NCBI RefSeq assembly: GCF_000427405.1
Contig: NZ_KE386491.1
Span: 1,099,001 to 1,163,000, forward strand
Length of the DNA stretch: 64,000 bases
Reading direction: 5' to 3'
Origin: Flectobacillus major DSM 103
GTDB taxonomy: Bacteria > Bacteroidota > Bacteroidia > Cytophagales > Spirosomataceae
Shown here: piece after piece, positions 44,550-53,315 of the stretch
Position numbering within the stretch: position 1 is the stretch's first letter
How the letters are laid out: each line of letters starts with the position of its first letter
Notes under the pieces: generated by a model
What the model was told of the DNA's origin: nothing
The model's database searches: none
Seen by the model: the letters and a program-made list of their open reading frames with translations, nothing else
Made by a program: the position numbers and the translations under genes

Positions 44550-45224
44550 TTATGCTTTCCCCGCAATAACCAGTACAATTTCTCCTTTAATAGTAGTTGG
44601 ATTAGCTTGATAATGCTGGACAACTTCTTGTAAAGTACCACGGATATTTTCTTCAAAAACCTTTGTTAACTCACGAGATACACAAGCCTGTCGTTCAGGG
44701 CCAAGGTATTCGGCCAGCTGTTCGAGCGTTTTGATAAGCCGGTGTGGCGACTCATAGAATATCATGGTTCGTTCTTCTTCTTGTAGGTTGGTTAATCGAG
44801 TTTGGCGGCCTTTTTTATGAGGTAAAAAGCCCTCGAAAGTAAATCTGTCGGCAGGTAAGCCCGAGTTGACCAAGGCGGGTACAAAAGCCGTTGCCCCTGG
44901 CAGGCATTCTACTTCTAATCCTAATTTAAGGCATTCTCTTACCAGTAGAAAACCCGGATCGGAAATAGCAGGCGTTCCAGCGTCGGAAATAAGAGCTAAA
45001 TTTTTACCTTCTTTCAGCATCTTGATAATACCAGCAGTACTATGATGCTCGTTGTGGGCATGATGAGCAAACAATGGTTTGGAAATACCCAAATGTTTAA
45101 GCAACATTCCCGAGTTGCGAGTGTCTTCTGCCAAAATACCATCAACCGATTGTAATACTTTAATGGCACGGAGTGTAATATCGTCAAGATTCCCGATGGG
45201 AGTAGGAACAAGGTATAATTTCAT
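44550..45224 (-). CDS. rsmI: 16S rRNA (cytidine1402-2'-O)-methyltransferase
   Basis: A SAM-dependent tetrapyrrole-methylase-fold enzyme that methylates the ribose of C1402 in 16S rRNA. The conserved LVPTPIGNLDDITLRA start is followed by ILAEDTRNSGMLLKHLGI and LISDAGTPAISDPGFLLV. Its 224 residues make it shorter than the E. coli enzyme at the C-terminus, as is usual in Bacteroidota. The pterin dehydratase gene lies 28 bp upstream on the same strand and probably shares its message. Confidence 0.96.
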   Translation of the reverse strand: MKLYLVPTPIGNLDDITLRAIKVLQSVDGILAEDTRNSGMLLKHLGISKPLFAHHAHNEHHSTAGIIKMLKEGKNLALISDAGTPAISDPGFLLVRECLKLGLEVECLPGATAFVPALVNSGLPADRFTFEGFLPHKKGRQTRLTNLQEEERTMIFYESPHRLIKTLEQLAEYLGPERQACVSRELTKVFEENIRGTLQEVVQHYQANPTTIKGEIVLVIAGKA

Positions 45225-45252
45225 GATTGGGGGATTTACTGAATAATAAAAC

Positions 45253-45492
45253 CTAGCTCAATAGAGCATCAATGGCTTTGGCTAAGGTATAATCTTTTTC
45301 TGTAATAGTATTGCCAGCGTCGTGAGTTGTCAGTTCTATATTGACAGTATTCCATACATTCGACCACCAAGGATGATGGTTATGCTGTTCTGCCAAGAAA
45401 GCCACACGAGTCATAAAAGCAAAAGCTTCCGAGAAATCACGGAATTGGAATGTTTTTTTCAAAGTATTTTTTTCTTCTAACCACATAGCCAA
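45253..45492 (-). CDS. 4a-hydroxytetrahydrobiopterin dehydratase
   Basis: A pterin carbinolamine dehydratase, which recycles tetrahydropterin after aromatic amino acid hydroxylation. The catalytic histidines appear in EQHNHHPWW, followed by VNIELTTHDAGNTITEKDYTLAKAID. Only 79 residues against the usual 95-100, with the shortage at the N-terminus. No phenylalanine hydroxylase gene is nearby. It precedes rsmI closely. Confidence 0.9.
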   Translation of the reverse strand: MAMWLEEKNTLKKTFQFRDFSEAFAFMTRVAFLAEQHNHHPWWSNVWNTVNIELTTHDAGNTITEKDYTLAKAIDALLS

Positions 45493-45648
45493 AGAGAGGT
45501 TATTTTGTGAATTTAAACATCAGTAATACCCACAAAAGCATTCCAGCAAAAGTAGAGGCATTCATGCAAATATACAATAACTCAAGAACAGATAAAAGTT
45601 TGGGAAGATTATTGGCTATGTGCAAAGCCCACAATGAACGAACATAAA

Positions 45649-45675
45649 AAAAGCTCATCCGCAGGATGAGCTTTT
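45649..45675 (-). terminator. Terminator after tRNA-Ser
   Basis: AAAAGCTCATCC at 45649-45660 and GGATGAGCTTTT at 45664-45675 form a perfect 12-bp stem with a 3-nt loop, followed on the minus strand by a T-run. Confidence 0.9.
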
Positions 45676-45678
45676 GTG

Positions 45679-45763
45679 TAGAGAGTGAGGGATTCGAACC
45701 CCCGGACCTGTTACAGTCAACAGTTTTCAAGACTGCCGCAATCGACCACTCTGCCAACTCTCT
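45679..45763 (-). tRNA. tRNA-Ser (TGA)
   Basis: AGAGAGT pairs with ACTCTCT. The anticodon arm is GCAGT-CTTGAAA-ACTGT with anticodon TGA. It has a long variable arm and the T arm GGGGG-TTCGAAT-CCCTC. The first pair is A-T and the discriminator is A, whereas the other serine tRNA here has G-C and G. It decodes UCN codons. Confidence 0.93.
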
Positions 45764-45778
45764 TTGTGATTGATGATG

Positions 45779-45810
45779 CAAAATTAGTGTTTTTTGCCTT
45801 GCTGTCCAAA
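45779..45810 (-). promoter_or_regulatory. Promoter of tRNA-Ser (TGA)
   Basis: On the minus strand, TTTG (45810-45807) and TAATTTTG (45786-45779), 20 bp apart, match the Bacteroidota consensus perfectly. Confidence 0.8.
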
Positions 45811-45944
45811 TTCGATTTCATAAAAAATGAATAAAAAGTGTCGTCTGAATTGCCAATGATTGATTTTCAAATAGATAAGTTTGAAAAAAAATACGTTTTT
45901 TTTTGTTTTGTAGTTATTAAATAAACAAAAACCTCATTTTTGAT

Positions 45945-46421
45945 ATGATAAAGCAATTGATATTGGGTATTTTTATCGGACTCTCTTGCGTTTCTTGTGA
46001 TTCATATTCACAAAAAGGAGCTCCTCACAAGTTTGAAGTAGTGAAGTCGGATGCTGAATGGCGAAAACAGCTAAGTCCAGAGGAATATTATGTAACCCGT
46101 AAAAAGGGGACGGAAAGGGCTTTTACAGGACAATACTGGGATAACCATCAAGAGGGGATTTATCAATGTGTAGGATGTAACCTCAATTTGTTTGGTTCTG
46201 AAACCAAATTTGAGTCTGGAACGGGCTGGCCTTCTTTCTGGAATCCTATTGCTGCCAAAAATATACTTATCGGAACTGATAATAGCGATGGAATGGTACG
46301 TGATGAGGTAATGTGTGCCCGATGTGGTGCCCATTTAGGACATGTGTTTGACGATGGCCCCAAGCCTACAGGAAAACGCTATTGCCTGAATTCGGCAGCT
46401 TTATTCTTTGTGAAAAAGTAA
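45945..46421 (+). CDS. msrB: Peptide-methionine (R)-S-oxide reductase, lipoprotein form
   Basis: Repairs R-methionine sulphoxide in proteins. The zinc cysteines are CVGC and CARC, and the catalytic cysteine is in RYCLNSAAL. Conserved SGTGWPSFW and [12 protein letters not shown] are present. The N-terminus has a short signal ending in SCVSC, a possible lipobox, so the protein probably works outside the cytoplasm, as in several Bacteroidota. Usual length for MsrB plus the signal. No MsrA is nearby. Confidence 0.95.
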   Translation: MIKQLILGIFIGLSCVSCDSYSQKGAPHKFEVVKSDAEWRKQLSPEEYYVTRKKGTERAFTGQYWDNHQEGIYQCVGCNLNLFGSETKFESGTGWPSFWNPIAAKNILIGTDNSDGMVRDEVMCARCGAHLGHVFDDGPKPTGKRYCLNSAALFFVKK

Positions 46422-46510
46422 AGCATAAAATGGGTAGGCTGTGCCTCTGAGCAATAAATACCTGAAAGATTGACTTATGGATTTCTTTATATCGAGCGAC
46501 TTAATTCTGC

Positions 46511-46542
46511 CTTGCCCAAACTTGGAAGTATTAGTACTTTTA
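46511..46542 (+). promoter_or_regulatory. Possible promoter of the penicillin-binding protein gene
   Basis: CTTG at 46511-46514 and TACTTTTA at 46535-46542, 20 bp apart, are each one base from consensus. The gene starts at 46582. Confidence 0.4.
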
Positions 46543-46581
46543 TTGTAACTTGTCATTCGTTTTTCCCTGACAAGTAAGTAT

Positions 46582-49179
46582 ATGATGAACAAAATAAGTC
46601 AATTCTTTAATAATCTTGGAGTTAAGTTGCTTCATGGACTATGGTCGGTTGCTGATAAGCTTTTGGTGAAGCTATTGGGCGAGCCCAAAGTAGCCTCATT
46701 CTACAAACAACTTGATGCCTTCAAAGCGAAGTATTTTGATACAAAAGAGGAGGTATTGGCTTCAATTGGTATTGATAAAGAGGCTCAGTATTATCTGCAA
46801 ATCAAAAAACTTTGGAGAGCTTTTGCTTGGACTGTCTTTGTTGGGGTATTTTACCTCGTAACAATCGAAACCAACTTTTTGTGGCTTACTGGCGAAATGC
46901 CTTCTGTTGGCGAGTTACAAAATCCGAAGCTTTCACAATCTTCTGAAATCTATTCTGCCGATGGGGTATTATTAGGTAAGTTTTTTCAAGAAAACCGTAC
47001 TCCTATCAAAAATTTTAACGAAATCTCTCCGTATTTAGTAAAAGCTTTGGTAGCTACTGAAGATGCCCGTTTTTATGAACACTCAGGCATTGATTTTAGG
47101 GCTATGTTTGGGGTGGCTGTAGGTATATTGCAAGGTGGCGAACGTGGTGGTGGTAGTACAATTACACAACAGCTTGCCAAAAACCTATTCAAAACCCGAA
47201 AGAAAGAGGGCGTAGCCAAAAAGGGCTTGTTGGGCTTTGTACCTGGGGTTAACAAGCTTATTATCAAAACCAAAGAATGGCTTACTGCTATTAAGCTAGA
47301 AAGATATTATACCAAAGACGAGATTATTCTTTGGTATCTGAATACCGTTGATTTTGGAAGTAACTCTTATGGTATTAAAGTAGCTGCCAAAAGGTATTTT
47401 AATACCTCAACCGACAGCCTCAATATTCAGGAAGCAGCGGTTTTGATTGGTATGCAAAAAGCTACAACTACTTATAATCCAATTCGTTATCGCAATAAGC
47501 CTCTCGAAGAAAACAAATCTTGGAAAAGAAGAAATGTGGTGCTTTCGCAGATGGTAAAATATGGCTATTTGCCAAAGGCCAAATACGATTCGTTGGCCTT
47601 ATTACCAATTGTTTTGAAAGAACACGAAGAATCGCCTTACGATGGTACGGGTAATTATTTTAAAGTGGCCGTTGCTAAGTATTTGAACGAATGGGCCGCC
47701 AAAAATGAAATAGAGCTAGATTTATATCGTGATGGGCTAAAAATTATAACTACTATCGACTCCCGTCTACAAACTTATGCAGAAGATGCCGTCTCGGAAG
47801 GAATGAGAAGTATTCAGAAAACTTTCGATGGCCACTGGGCTGGTAAAAACCCTTGGGTTGATGAAAAGGGTGTAGAGATTCCGGGTTTTATCGATACCGT
47901 TGCCAAACGAACAGAATACTATAAATCATTGGTGAAAAAATATCCAGACAATCAAGATTCTGTGTGGTATTATATGAAAAAAGTAAAACGCAAAATGTGG
48001 GTATATGCCCGAAATGGCGTTGGCGAAGAGCAAATGGAAATGACTCCTTACGATTCTATCCAGTATTATAAGAAATTTTTACAGGCTGGTATGATGACAA
48101 TGGACCCTTTTACAGGCCATATTAAAGCATGGGTTGGGGGACTTGATTTTAAATATTTTAAATATGACCACGTAAAACAAGGTAAACGCCAACCCGGTTC
48201 GACATTTAAACCGTTTGTATATACAGCCGCAATAGATGGCCCCAAAGATTTATCCCCTTGTTATGAAATGCGTGACGAACCTTTTGAGCTTGAAGTGGAA
48301 GAAAAAGGTGAAATTAAGATTTGGCGGCCAAACAATGCCGATGGACATTTTAGTTATGCTACTATGCCTATTAAAAGGGCTTTGGCCAAGTCTATCAACT
48401 CAATTACAGCCAAATTGACCAACGAAGTGGGGCCTGATACAGTTATGTATTATGCCAAACAAATGGGTATTACAAGCCCACTGAGTCCTGTGGCTTCAAT
48501 AGGTTTGGGTTCTTTCGATGTATCGTTGTATGAAATGGTGGGTGCTTATTCGGCATTTATCAATGAGGGTATTCATGCCGAACCACTTTTGGTATCTGAA
48601 ATTCAAGACCAAAATGGTAATGTTATTCAGCATTTTGATCCCGAATCGAGAAGGGTAATTAAAAAAGAATCGGCATTGCTGATGCGAAATATGCTAGAAG
48701 GTACAATCTATGAAGGTGGTACAGGTAGTAGTTTGTTGTGGGGCGATGGGGCAAAATTATTGCCAGAAAAAAACCGTTATCAACCAGCTTTTGCGGGTAA
48801 AACGGGTACAACATCCAATCACTCGGATGGGTGGTTTATGGGAATGACCAACAATCTTGTAACGGGCGTATGGGTAGGGGGCGACGACCGCTCTATTCAC
48901 TTCCGAACGGGGGCATTGGGCGAGGGCTCTAAAACTGCTATGCCATTGTATAGGCGATTTATGCTTAAAATTAAGGCCGACCCCGATTTGGAACAGTATC
49001 ACCCAACTCCTTTCGAGAAACTCGACCAGAAAAAGTTTACCAAGCAGTTTAGCTGTACAGGCTATTATGGCCCAGCTCGTTCTGATTCTACTTCTAGGGA
49101 TAGTACTGGAGTAAGCTCAGATTCGATTGCAGCACCTGTTTATAATAATGAATCTCGACCAGATTCAACACTTCGATAA
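46582..49179 (+). CDS. Class A penicillin-binding protein (transglycosylase/transpeptidase)
   Basis: A bifunctional peptidoglycan synthase. About 80 cytoplasmic residues precede a membrane segment (82-98). The glycosyltransferase domain has the catalytic Glu160 in ATEDARFYEHSGIDFRA and GGSTITQQLAKNLF. The transpeptidase domain has the active-site Ser540 in GSTFKPF, and the KTG motif at Lys740 in GKTGTTSNHSDGWF. The C-terminal 30 residues are a serine- and aspartate-rich tail, probably disordered. Length 865 is normal. It stands alone between msrB and hemF. Confidence 0.95.
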   Translation: MMNKISQFFNNLGVKLLHGLWSVADKLLVKLLGEPKVASFYKQLDAFKAKYFDTKEEVLASIGIDKEAQYYLQIKKLWRAFAWTVFVGVFYLVTIETNFLWLTGEMPSVGELQNPKLSQSSEIYSADGVLLGKFFQENRTPIKNFNEISPYLVKALVATEDARFYEHSGIDFRAMFGVAVGILQGGERGGGSTITQQLAKNLFKTRKKEGVAKKGLLGFVPGVNKLIIKTKEWLTAIKLERYYTKDEIILWYLNTVDFGSNSYGIKVAAKRYFNTSTDSLNIQEAAVLIGMQKATTTYNPIRYRNKPLEENKSWKRRNVVLSQMVKYGYLPKAKYDSLALLPIVLKEHEESPYDGTGNYFKVAVAKYLNEWAAKNEIELDLYRDGLKIITTIDSRLQTYAEDAVSEGMRSIQKTFDGHWAGKNPWVDEKGVEIPGFIDTVAKRTEYYKSLVKKYPDNQDSVWYYMKKVKRKMWVYARNGVGEEQMEMTPYDSIQYYKKFLQAGMMTMDPFTGHIKAWVGGLDFKYFKYDHVKQGKRQPGSTFKPFVYTAAIDGPKDLSPCYEMRDEPFELEVEEKGEIKIWRPNNADGHFSYATMPIKRALAKSINSITAKLTNEVGPDTVMYYAKQMGITSPLSPVASIGLGSFDVSLYEMVGAYSAFINEGIHAEPLLVSEIQDQNGNVIQHFDPESRRVIKKESALLMRNMLEGTIYEGGTGSSLLWGDGAKLLPEKNRYQPAFAGKTGTTSNHSDGWFMGMTNNLVTGVWVGGDDRSIHFRTGALGEGSKTAMPLYRRFMLKIKADPDLEQYHPTPFEKLDQKKFTKQFSCTGYYGPARSDSTSRDSTGVSSDSIAAPVYNNESRPDSTLR

Positions 49180-49398
49180 AAAGAAGTGTACCTCAATGTT
49201 AGTAGTGTGTGAATGATTGAGAAATGTCAGATATTTGATTTCGGAACAACCAGACTTATTCTATTTTGTAAAAAGAGGATAGGGCTATTTTAACACTATT
49301 CCAAAATCAGAAATCCTCAATTCGATATAATATTTAACTTTCATACACTTCTAAGATAGTAGCACATTGTTGCTGGAATTGATATTCAACATCACTCG

Positions 49399-50328
49399 TT
49401 GGCCAATGGCTCATTTACTCAATTACTTATGATAACTAAAGCGGAAATAAAAACCTATTTTGAGGGATTACAAGACCAAATTTGTGCCTCACTGGAACAA
49501 GCCGACGGAAAGGCTACATTTAGAGAAGACCTGTGGCATCGTGAAGCTGGTGGAGGTGGGCGAAGTCGTGTAATTCAGGAGGGAAATGTCATTGAAAAAG
49601 GTGGCGTGATGTTTTCGGCTGTTTGGGGTGGCTTGCATGAAAAAATGCTTGCCTCAATGGGCCTTACCGAAAAGGTAGATTTTTTTGCTACTGGCGTATC
49701 TATCGTAATTCACCCAATTAGCCCAATGGTACCTATTATTCACATGAATGTTAGGTATTTTGAGATGTCGAATGGAGCATTTTGGTTTGGTGGTGGTATC
49801 GACCTTACACCACACTATATTGTTGATGAAGATGCCCGATGGTTTCATCAGCAACTTAAAAATGCTTGTGACAAACACGACTTTAGCTATTATCCTAAGT
49901 TTAAAACTTGGGCCGATGACTATTTCTTCAATACTCATCGCAATGAAACTCGGGGTATTGGAGGTATTTTCTTTGACTATCAGAAAACAGATGATACTCG
50001 TACCAAAGACCAACTATTCAATTTTGTAAAAGAAATAGGCGAGTCGTTTGCTCCGATTTATACCTATTTTATGGAAAAGAATAAGGATATTCCTTTTACC
50101 GAAAAAGAAAAAACCTTTCAATTATTACGTCGTGGGCGTTATGTCGAGTTCAATTTGGTGCATGACCGAGGTACTAAGTTTGGCTTAGAAACCAACGGCC
50201 GTACCGAGTCGATTTTGATGAGTATGCCCCCAATGGCACAATGGGTATACGATTATCAGGCTGTTGAGGGTTCGGAAGAAGAACGTACACTTGGCCTCTT
50301 GAAAAAAGGTATCGACTGGCTTGAATAA
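49399..50328 (+). CDS. hemF: Oxygen-dependent coproporphyrinogen III oxidase
   Basis: Converts coproporphyrinogen III to protoporphyrinogen IX in haem synthesis using molecular oxygen. Conserved elements: MNVRYFE, WFGGGIDLTPHY, DDYFFNTHRNETRGIGGIFFDY and YVEFNLVHDRGTKFGLETNGRTESILMSMPP. An alternative start at 49429 (MITKAEIKTYF) would drop the first ten residues and fits most relatives better. Presence of this enzyme implies growth with oxygen. No other heme-synthesis gene is close by. Confidence 0.95.
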   Translation: MANGSFTQLLMITKAEIKTYFEGLQDQICASLEQADGKATFREDLWHREAGGGGRSRVIQEGNVIEKGGVMFSAVWGGLHEKMLASMGLTEKVDFFATGVSIVIHPISPMVPIIHMNVRYFEMSNGAFWFGGGIDLTPHYIVDEDARWFHQQLKNACDKHDFSYYPKFKTWADDYFFNTHRNETRGIGGIFFDYQKTDDTRTKDQLFNFVKEIGESFAPIYTYFMEKNKDIPFTEKEKTFQLLRRGRYVEFNLVHDRGTKFGLETNGRTESILMSMPPMAQWVYDYQAVEGSEEERTLGLLKKGIDWLE

Positions 50329-50351
50329 TAAATAAGCGTTGTTGCACTTTG

Positions 50352-50419
50352 TGAGGAGCTTATTCTTTACGAAGTGCAGCAGAATGCCAATACAAAGTTT
50401 TTCTATTACTAGCTCCTCA
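50352..50419. repeat. Inverted repeat between convergent genes
   Basis: TGAGGAGCT at 50352-50360 pairs with AGCTCCTCA at 50411-50419, between the ends of hemF and the L,D-transpeptidase-like gene. The loop is 50 nt, so a terminator role is uncertain. Confidence 0.4.
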
Positions 50420-50450
50420 TTATTGCCATCTCGTCTTTATTCACTGAGTT

Positions 50451-51254
50451 TTACGGATAATAATAAGCCCCTTGCCGATTTATAGCAAAAGGTATTAAAG
50501 CCTGATTTTTTTCAAAATAATCATACCTAGGTTTGAGCTTTGCCCAAAACTGAATCATTGCTTTTACATCAAGTGTTTTGCCGTTGAGCCACGGCCGCCA
50601 ATATTCTATGTATTCCGAGCTTTGAGCATATTGTTGTAATCCCTCAAAATCGGTGTTAGATAGCCTTGTTGGGAAAATATCTACAGGGATGTTGGTTTGA
50701 CCAGCATTACGAGCTTCTATGGCCAAGATATATACTTCTCTGATTTTGTCGTCGGTAATAGGCAAGCAACCCGATGTAACGGTAGTACCATGAATAAAAA
50801 TATCAGAGCCTAGCTTGGGTTTAAACCCTAAAATTTTATCAGATTCATTGGGGTAATTGAGTCCCAAAGAAAGATAGAAGTTGCTTAAAGGATTGAAGCG
50901 ATTGATATGATAAAAACCTTCAGGAATTTGCATATCACCTTCTTTACGTTTGGGGCCGAGGTTGCCACAATACCCCGCAATAGGATAGGTAATTAACAAC
51001 TGAAAAGAAGTATCCTGCTGATTTTTGCCCCATATTTCAAGCATACGTTCCTTCTTAAAAGCCCTAAAATATAGGTTTAGCTGATTGGGAGTAATGTGGG
51101 AGTTGGCCAATAAAGCAAAAACCGCTTGCGACTTTTCGTCATAAGCGGTTTTTACACGGTCATATTTCAGTTGTAATCCTTTGAAGTCGTCCTTCATAAA
51201 TGATGTAAAAAAGAATAAGATAATAAAGCCCAAAGTGGTTTTAGGTAAACGCAT
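50451..51254 (-). CDS. L,D-transpeptidase-like protein (YkuD family)
   Basis: An exported protein with a signal peptide (MRLPKTTLGFIILFFFTSFM) and a YkuD catalytic domain, which crosslinks peptidoglycan through L,D bonds or attaches proteins to it. The motif IHGTTVTSGCLPITD contains the histidine, glycine and catalytic cysteine. Preceding RMLEIWGKNQQDTSFQLLITYPI fits the beta-sandwich core. No peptidoglycan-binding domain accompanies it. Gene lies convergent to hemF. Confidence 0.88.
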   Translation of the reverse strand: MRLPKTTLGFIILFFFTSFMKDDFKGLQLKYDRVKTAYDEKSQAVFALLANSHITPNQLNLYFRAFKKERMLEIWGKNQQDTSFQLLITYPIAGYCGNLGPKRKEGDMQIPEGFYHINRFNPLSNFYLSLGLNYPNESDKILGFKPKLGSDIFIHGTTVTSGCLPITDDKIREVYILAIEARNAGQTNIPVDIFPTRLSNTDFEGLQQYAQSSEYIEYWRPWLNGKTLDVKAMIQFWAKLKPRYDYFEKNQALIPFAINRQGAYYYP

Positions 51255-51296
51255 GGTATCTTATTTTAAAATAAACAATGAAATATTTTAAGCCAT

Positions 51297-51701
51297 TTAG
51301 ATAGCTTTCCAAACGATTTTTTTCTGTTTCCCAACAATAAACACAATACGTGTTGGGCTAGGAAGCAATACCAAACGAGCGTTAGCAGCAGGGTCTTCAA
51401 CATATTCTACTTCTACGCCAGCATCTCGTCCGATTTCGATACCGCCATCTTTGGCTACAACAAATTTCTTGGCAAGATACGCAGTAGGCAATAATACGTC
51501 TGATTCTGGGCAATATTCGTCGTGTACGTCTTTTAAAATTCCTTCGAGATAATCGCCGTATTCGTCGTTGAAATCATCTTCCAAATCATGAAGCTCTTCT
51601 TCAACATCATCATAAGCGGCGTGGTCATAACCCATTTGGCTGAGTTCTACTCTTTTTTCAAACAGGGCTAATAATGCTTCGTCTAATTTTTGCAAATCCA
51701 T
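51297..51701 (-). CDS. Conserved acidic hypothetical protein
   Basis: I do not recognise the family. Residues 1-60 are an acidic helical region (LHDLEDDFNDEYGDYLEGIL), and the second half (VLLPTAYLAKKFVVAKDGGIEIGRDAGVEVEYVEDP) looks beta-rich. No signal, membrane segment or metal motif. It follows menC on the same strand with a 196-bp gap and precedes the L,D-transpeptidase gene by 43 bp. Cytoplasmic location is likely. Confidence 0.65.
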   Translation of the reverse strand: MDLQKLDEALLALFEKRVELSQMGYDHAAYDDVEEELHDLEDDFNDEYGDYLEGILKDVHDEYCPESDVLLPTAYLAKKFVVAKDGGIEIGRDAGVEVEYVEDPAANARLVLLPSPTRIVFIVGKQKKIVWKAI

Positions 51702-51897
51702 TGTTGGGAATGTTTCTTGTTTCGAGTTTAGTATGAAGGCCTTTTGCTATTGGGCAAAGCCTTCTCTTTTCGTTGCTACGCGATAAATTGGTTCGTGTTG
51801 CAAAATTCATTTTACAAAAATAACAAAACACTGTAAACCAATTAGCATGAATCCGAAACTTTTCACAGATATTCCTTCGACGCAGGAATGACCTACC

Positions 51898-52992
51898 CTA
51901 AACCAGAAAGTTCAATACTGATAAATCCCATTGGCTGTCAGGACGATACAATATTTGCCCTTTGTCGATACTCAATGGCGAAGGAATATTATTGTGGTAC
52001 AATCGTCCAGTACCCAATCCTTGTGGTAGTGGGTTTGAAAATTCGGCTGTAAATTGTGTGATAGCATTGAGCCCAACATTCGACTCCAGTGCCGAGGTCA
52101 TCCACCAGCCTATTTTGAGGCGATTGGCATTTTCAATCCATTCCCGGCATTGCTGAAAGCCACCTACCAACGAGGGTTTTAGAATAATGAATTGAGGCAT
52201 GATTTTTTTGAGCAACTTATACTTATCAGGATATTCTATCATACCGATAAGCTCTTCGTCGAGGGCAATAGGGATGGGGGTAGTTTGGCAAAGCTCGGCC
52301 ATGGCATCGGTATTGCCGTGGCGAATGGGCTGTTCGATAGAGTGCAAATCGTACTCGGCAAGCTTTTTGAGTTTTTCTAGGGCTTCGTTCACGCCAAAGG
52401 CTCCGTTGGCATCTACCCTTAGGGTTATTTCGTTTTTAGAAAAATGTTGTCTGATATAAGCCAAAAGCTGGCATTCTTTTTCAAAATCAATAGCACCTAC
52501 TTTCATTTTGATAGTATTGTAGCCACTGGCAAGCTTTTCATCGATTTGCCTCAACATAAAATCTTTATCACCCATCCAAATCAGGCCATTAATATTGATA
52601 TTGCGTTGTGCCTGATGAAAGGCGTTATTGAAAATAATGCGTTTGCCACCATTGAGCAGGTCGAGCATGGCTGTTTCAAAACCAAAAACAATAGAAGGAA
52701 AAGACTTATCTAAAACTTGATCAAGAATAATGTTAAGATTCCAAGAAAAAACCTCTAATTCAATGGTATTAAAATATTCACAAATACTCAGTAGTTGTAA
52801 TTCAAAGTCGGGGCGGTCGTCGATACTCAAGCCTTTGAGCGGGGCACACTCGCCCAAGCCAAAAACACTAGGGTTTTCGGTATCGAATATCTTGATAAAG
52901 TAGCTATCTTTCTGCGTAAGTACGCCACGAGAAGTTCCTGCCTCGAACTTAAAATTGAGCGTATGTTTGGAAAAAACCGCTTTAAGACTCAT
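51898..52992 (-). CDS. menC: o-Succinylbenzoate synthase-like enolase-superfamily enzyme
   Basis: Most likely o-succinylbenzoate synthase of menaquinone synthesis; a dipeptide epimerase is the main alternative. Catalytic lysine lies in TIKMKVG, metal ligands in TLRVDANGAF, SIEQPIRHG and ALDEELIG, and the second lysine in FIILKPSLVGG. Length 364 fits. No other men gene is in the window, but a menaquinone pathway fits the malate:quinone oxidoreductase. It is divergent from lpxK. Confidence 0.82.
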   Translation of the reverse strand: MSLKAVFSKHTLNFKFEAGTSRGVLTQKDSYFIKIFDTENPSVFGLGECAPLKGLSIDDRPDFELQLLSICEYFNTIELEVFSWNLNIILDQVLDKSFPSIVFGFETAMLDLLNGGKRIIFNNAFHQAQRNININGLIWMGDKDFMLRQIDEKLASGYNTIKMKVGAIDFEKECQLLAYIRQHFSKNEITLRVDANGAFGVNEALEKLKKLAEYDLHSIEQPIRHGNTDAMAELCQTTPIPIALDEELIGMIEYPDKYKLLKKIMPQFIILKPSLVGGFQQCREWIENANRLKIGWWMTSALESNVGLNAITQFTAEFSNPLPQGLGTGRLYHNNIPSPLSIDKGQILYRPDSQWDLSVLNFLV

Positions 52993-53315
52993 TGTTGATA
53001 TTTAAAAAAGGATGCAAGTAAAAGTGCTAAACTCCGTTTGTATGATGATTATGAAAAAAAGCAAATATGGCTCTGTGCCAATATTGCTAGGTAATTGCAA
53101 TAAGGTATTATTCTTTTTTAAGAGGCTGACACTAAGTTTTTTACCTAAAAGCAAACCTATCTGCCGACGTTAAAGTTTCTTAAAAGGGAGGTGAAATTAG
53201 TAAAAAGTCGTAACTCTTTTAGAATTTTGTTGGGTAAAAGATTAATTTTTTATCGAACGGGTACTATTTTGTACAAAGGATTTCTGTTTCTAGAACTATT
53301 CAAAAACTCATTTTT
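52993..53315. other. 323-bp divergent intergenic region between menC and lpxK
   Basis: Carries the promoters of both genes. AT-rich; TTTTG-like words near 53225 and 53268 might be part of the lpxK promoter, but no clean -33/-7 pair with correct spacing is visible. No open frame. Confidence 0.4.

Noticed and set aside
45500-45658. A 52-residue hydrophobic minus-strand frame downstream of tRNA-Ser.
   Set aside because: Its first ATG lies inside the tRNA terminator hairpin, and its longer form reads through the tRNA gene. It could be a real small membrane protein, but the evidence is too thin.
51735-51764. A GAAGGC...GCCTTC hairpin between menC and the acidic hypothetical gene.
   Set aside because: The stem has a bulge and the T-run is on the wrong side for the minus-strand genes, so it is not called a terminator.
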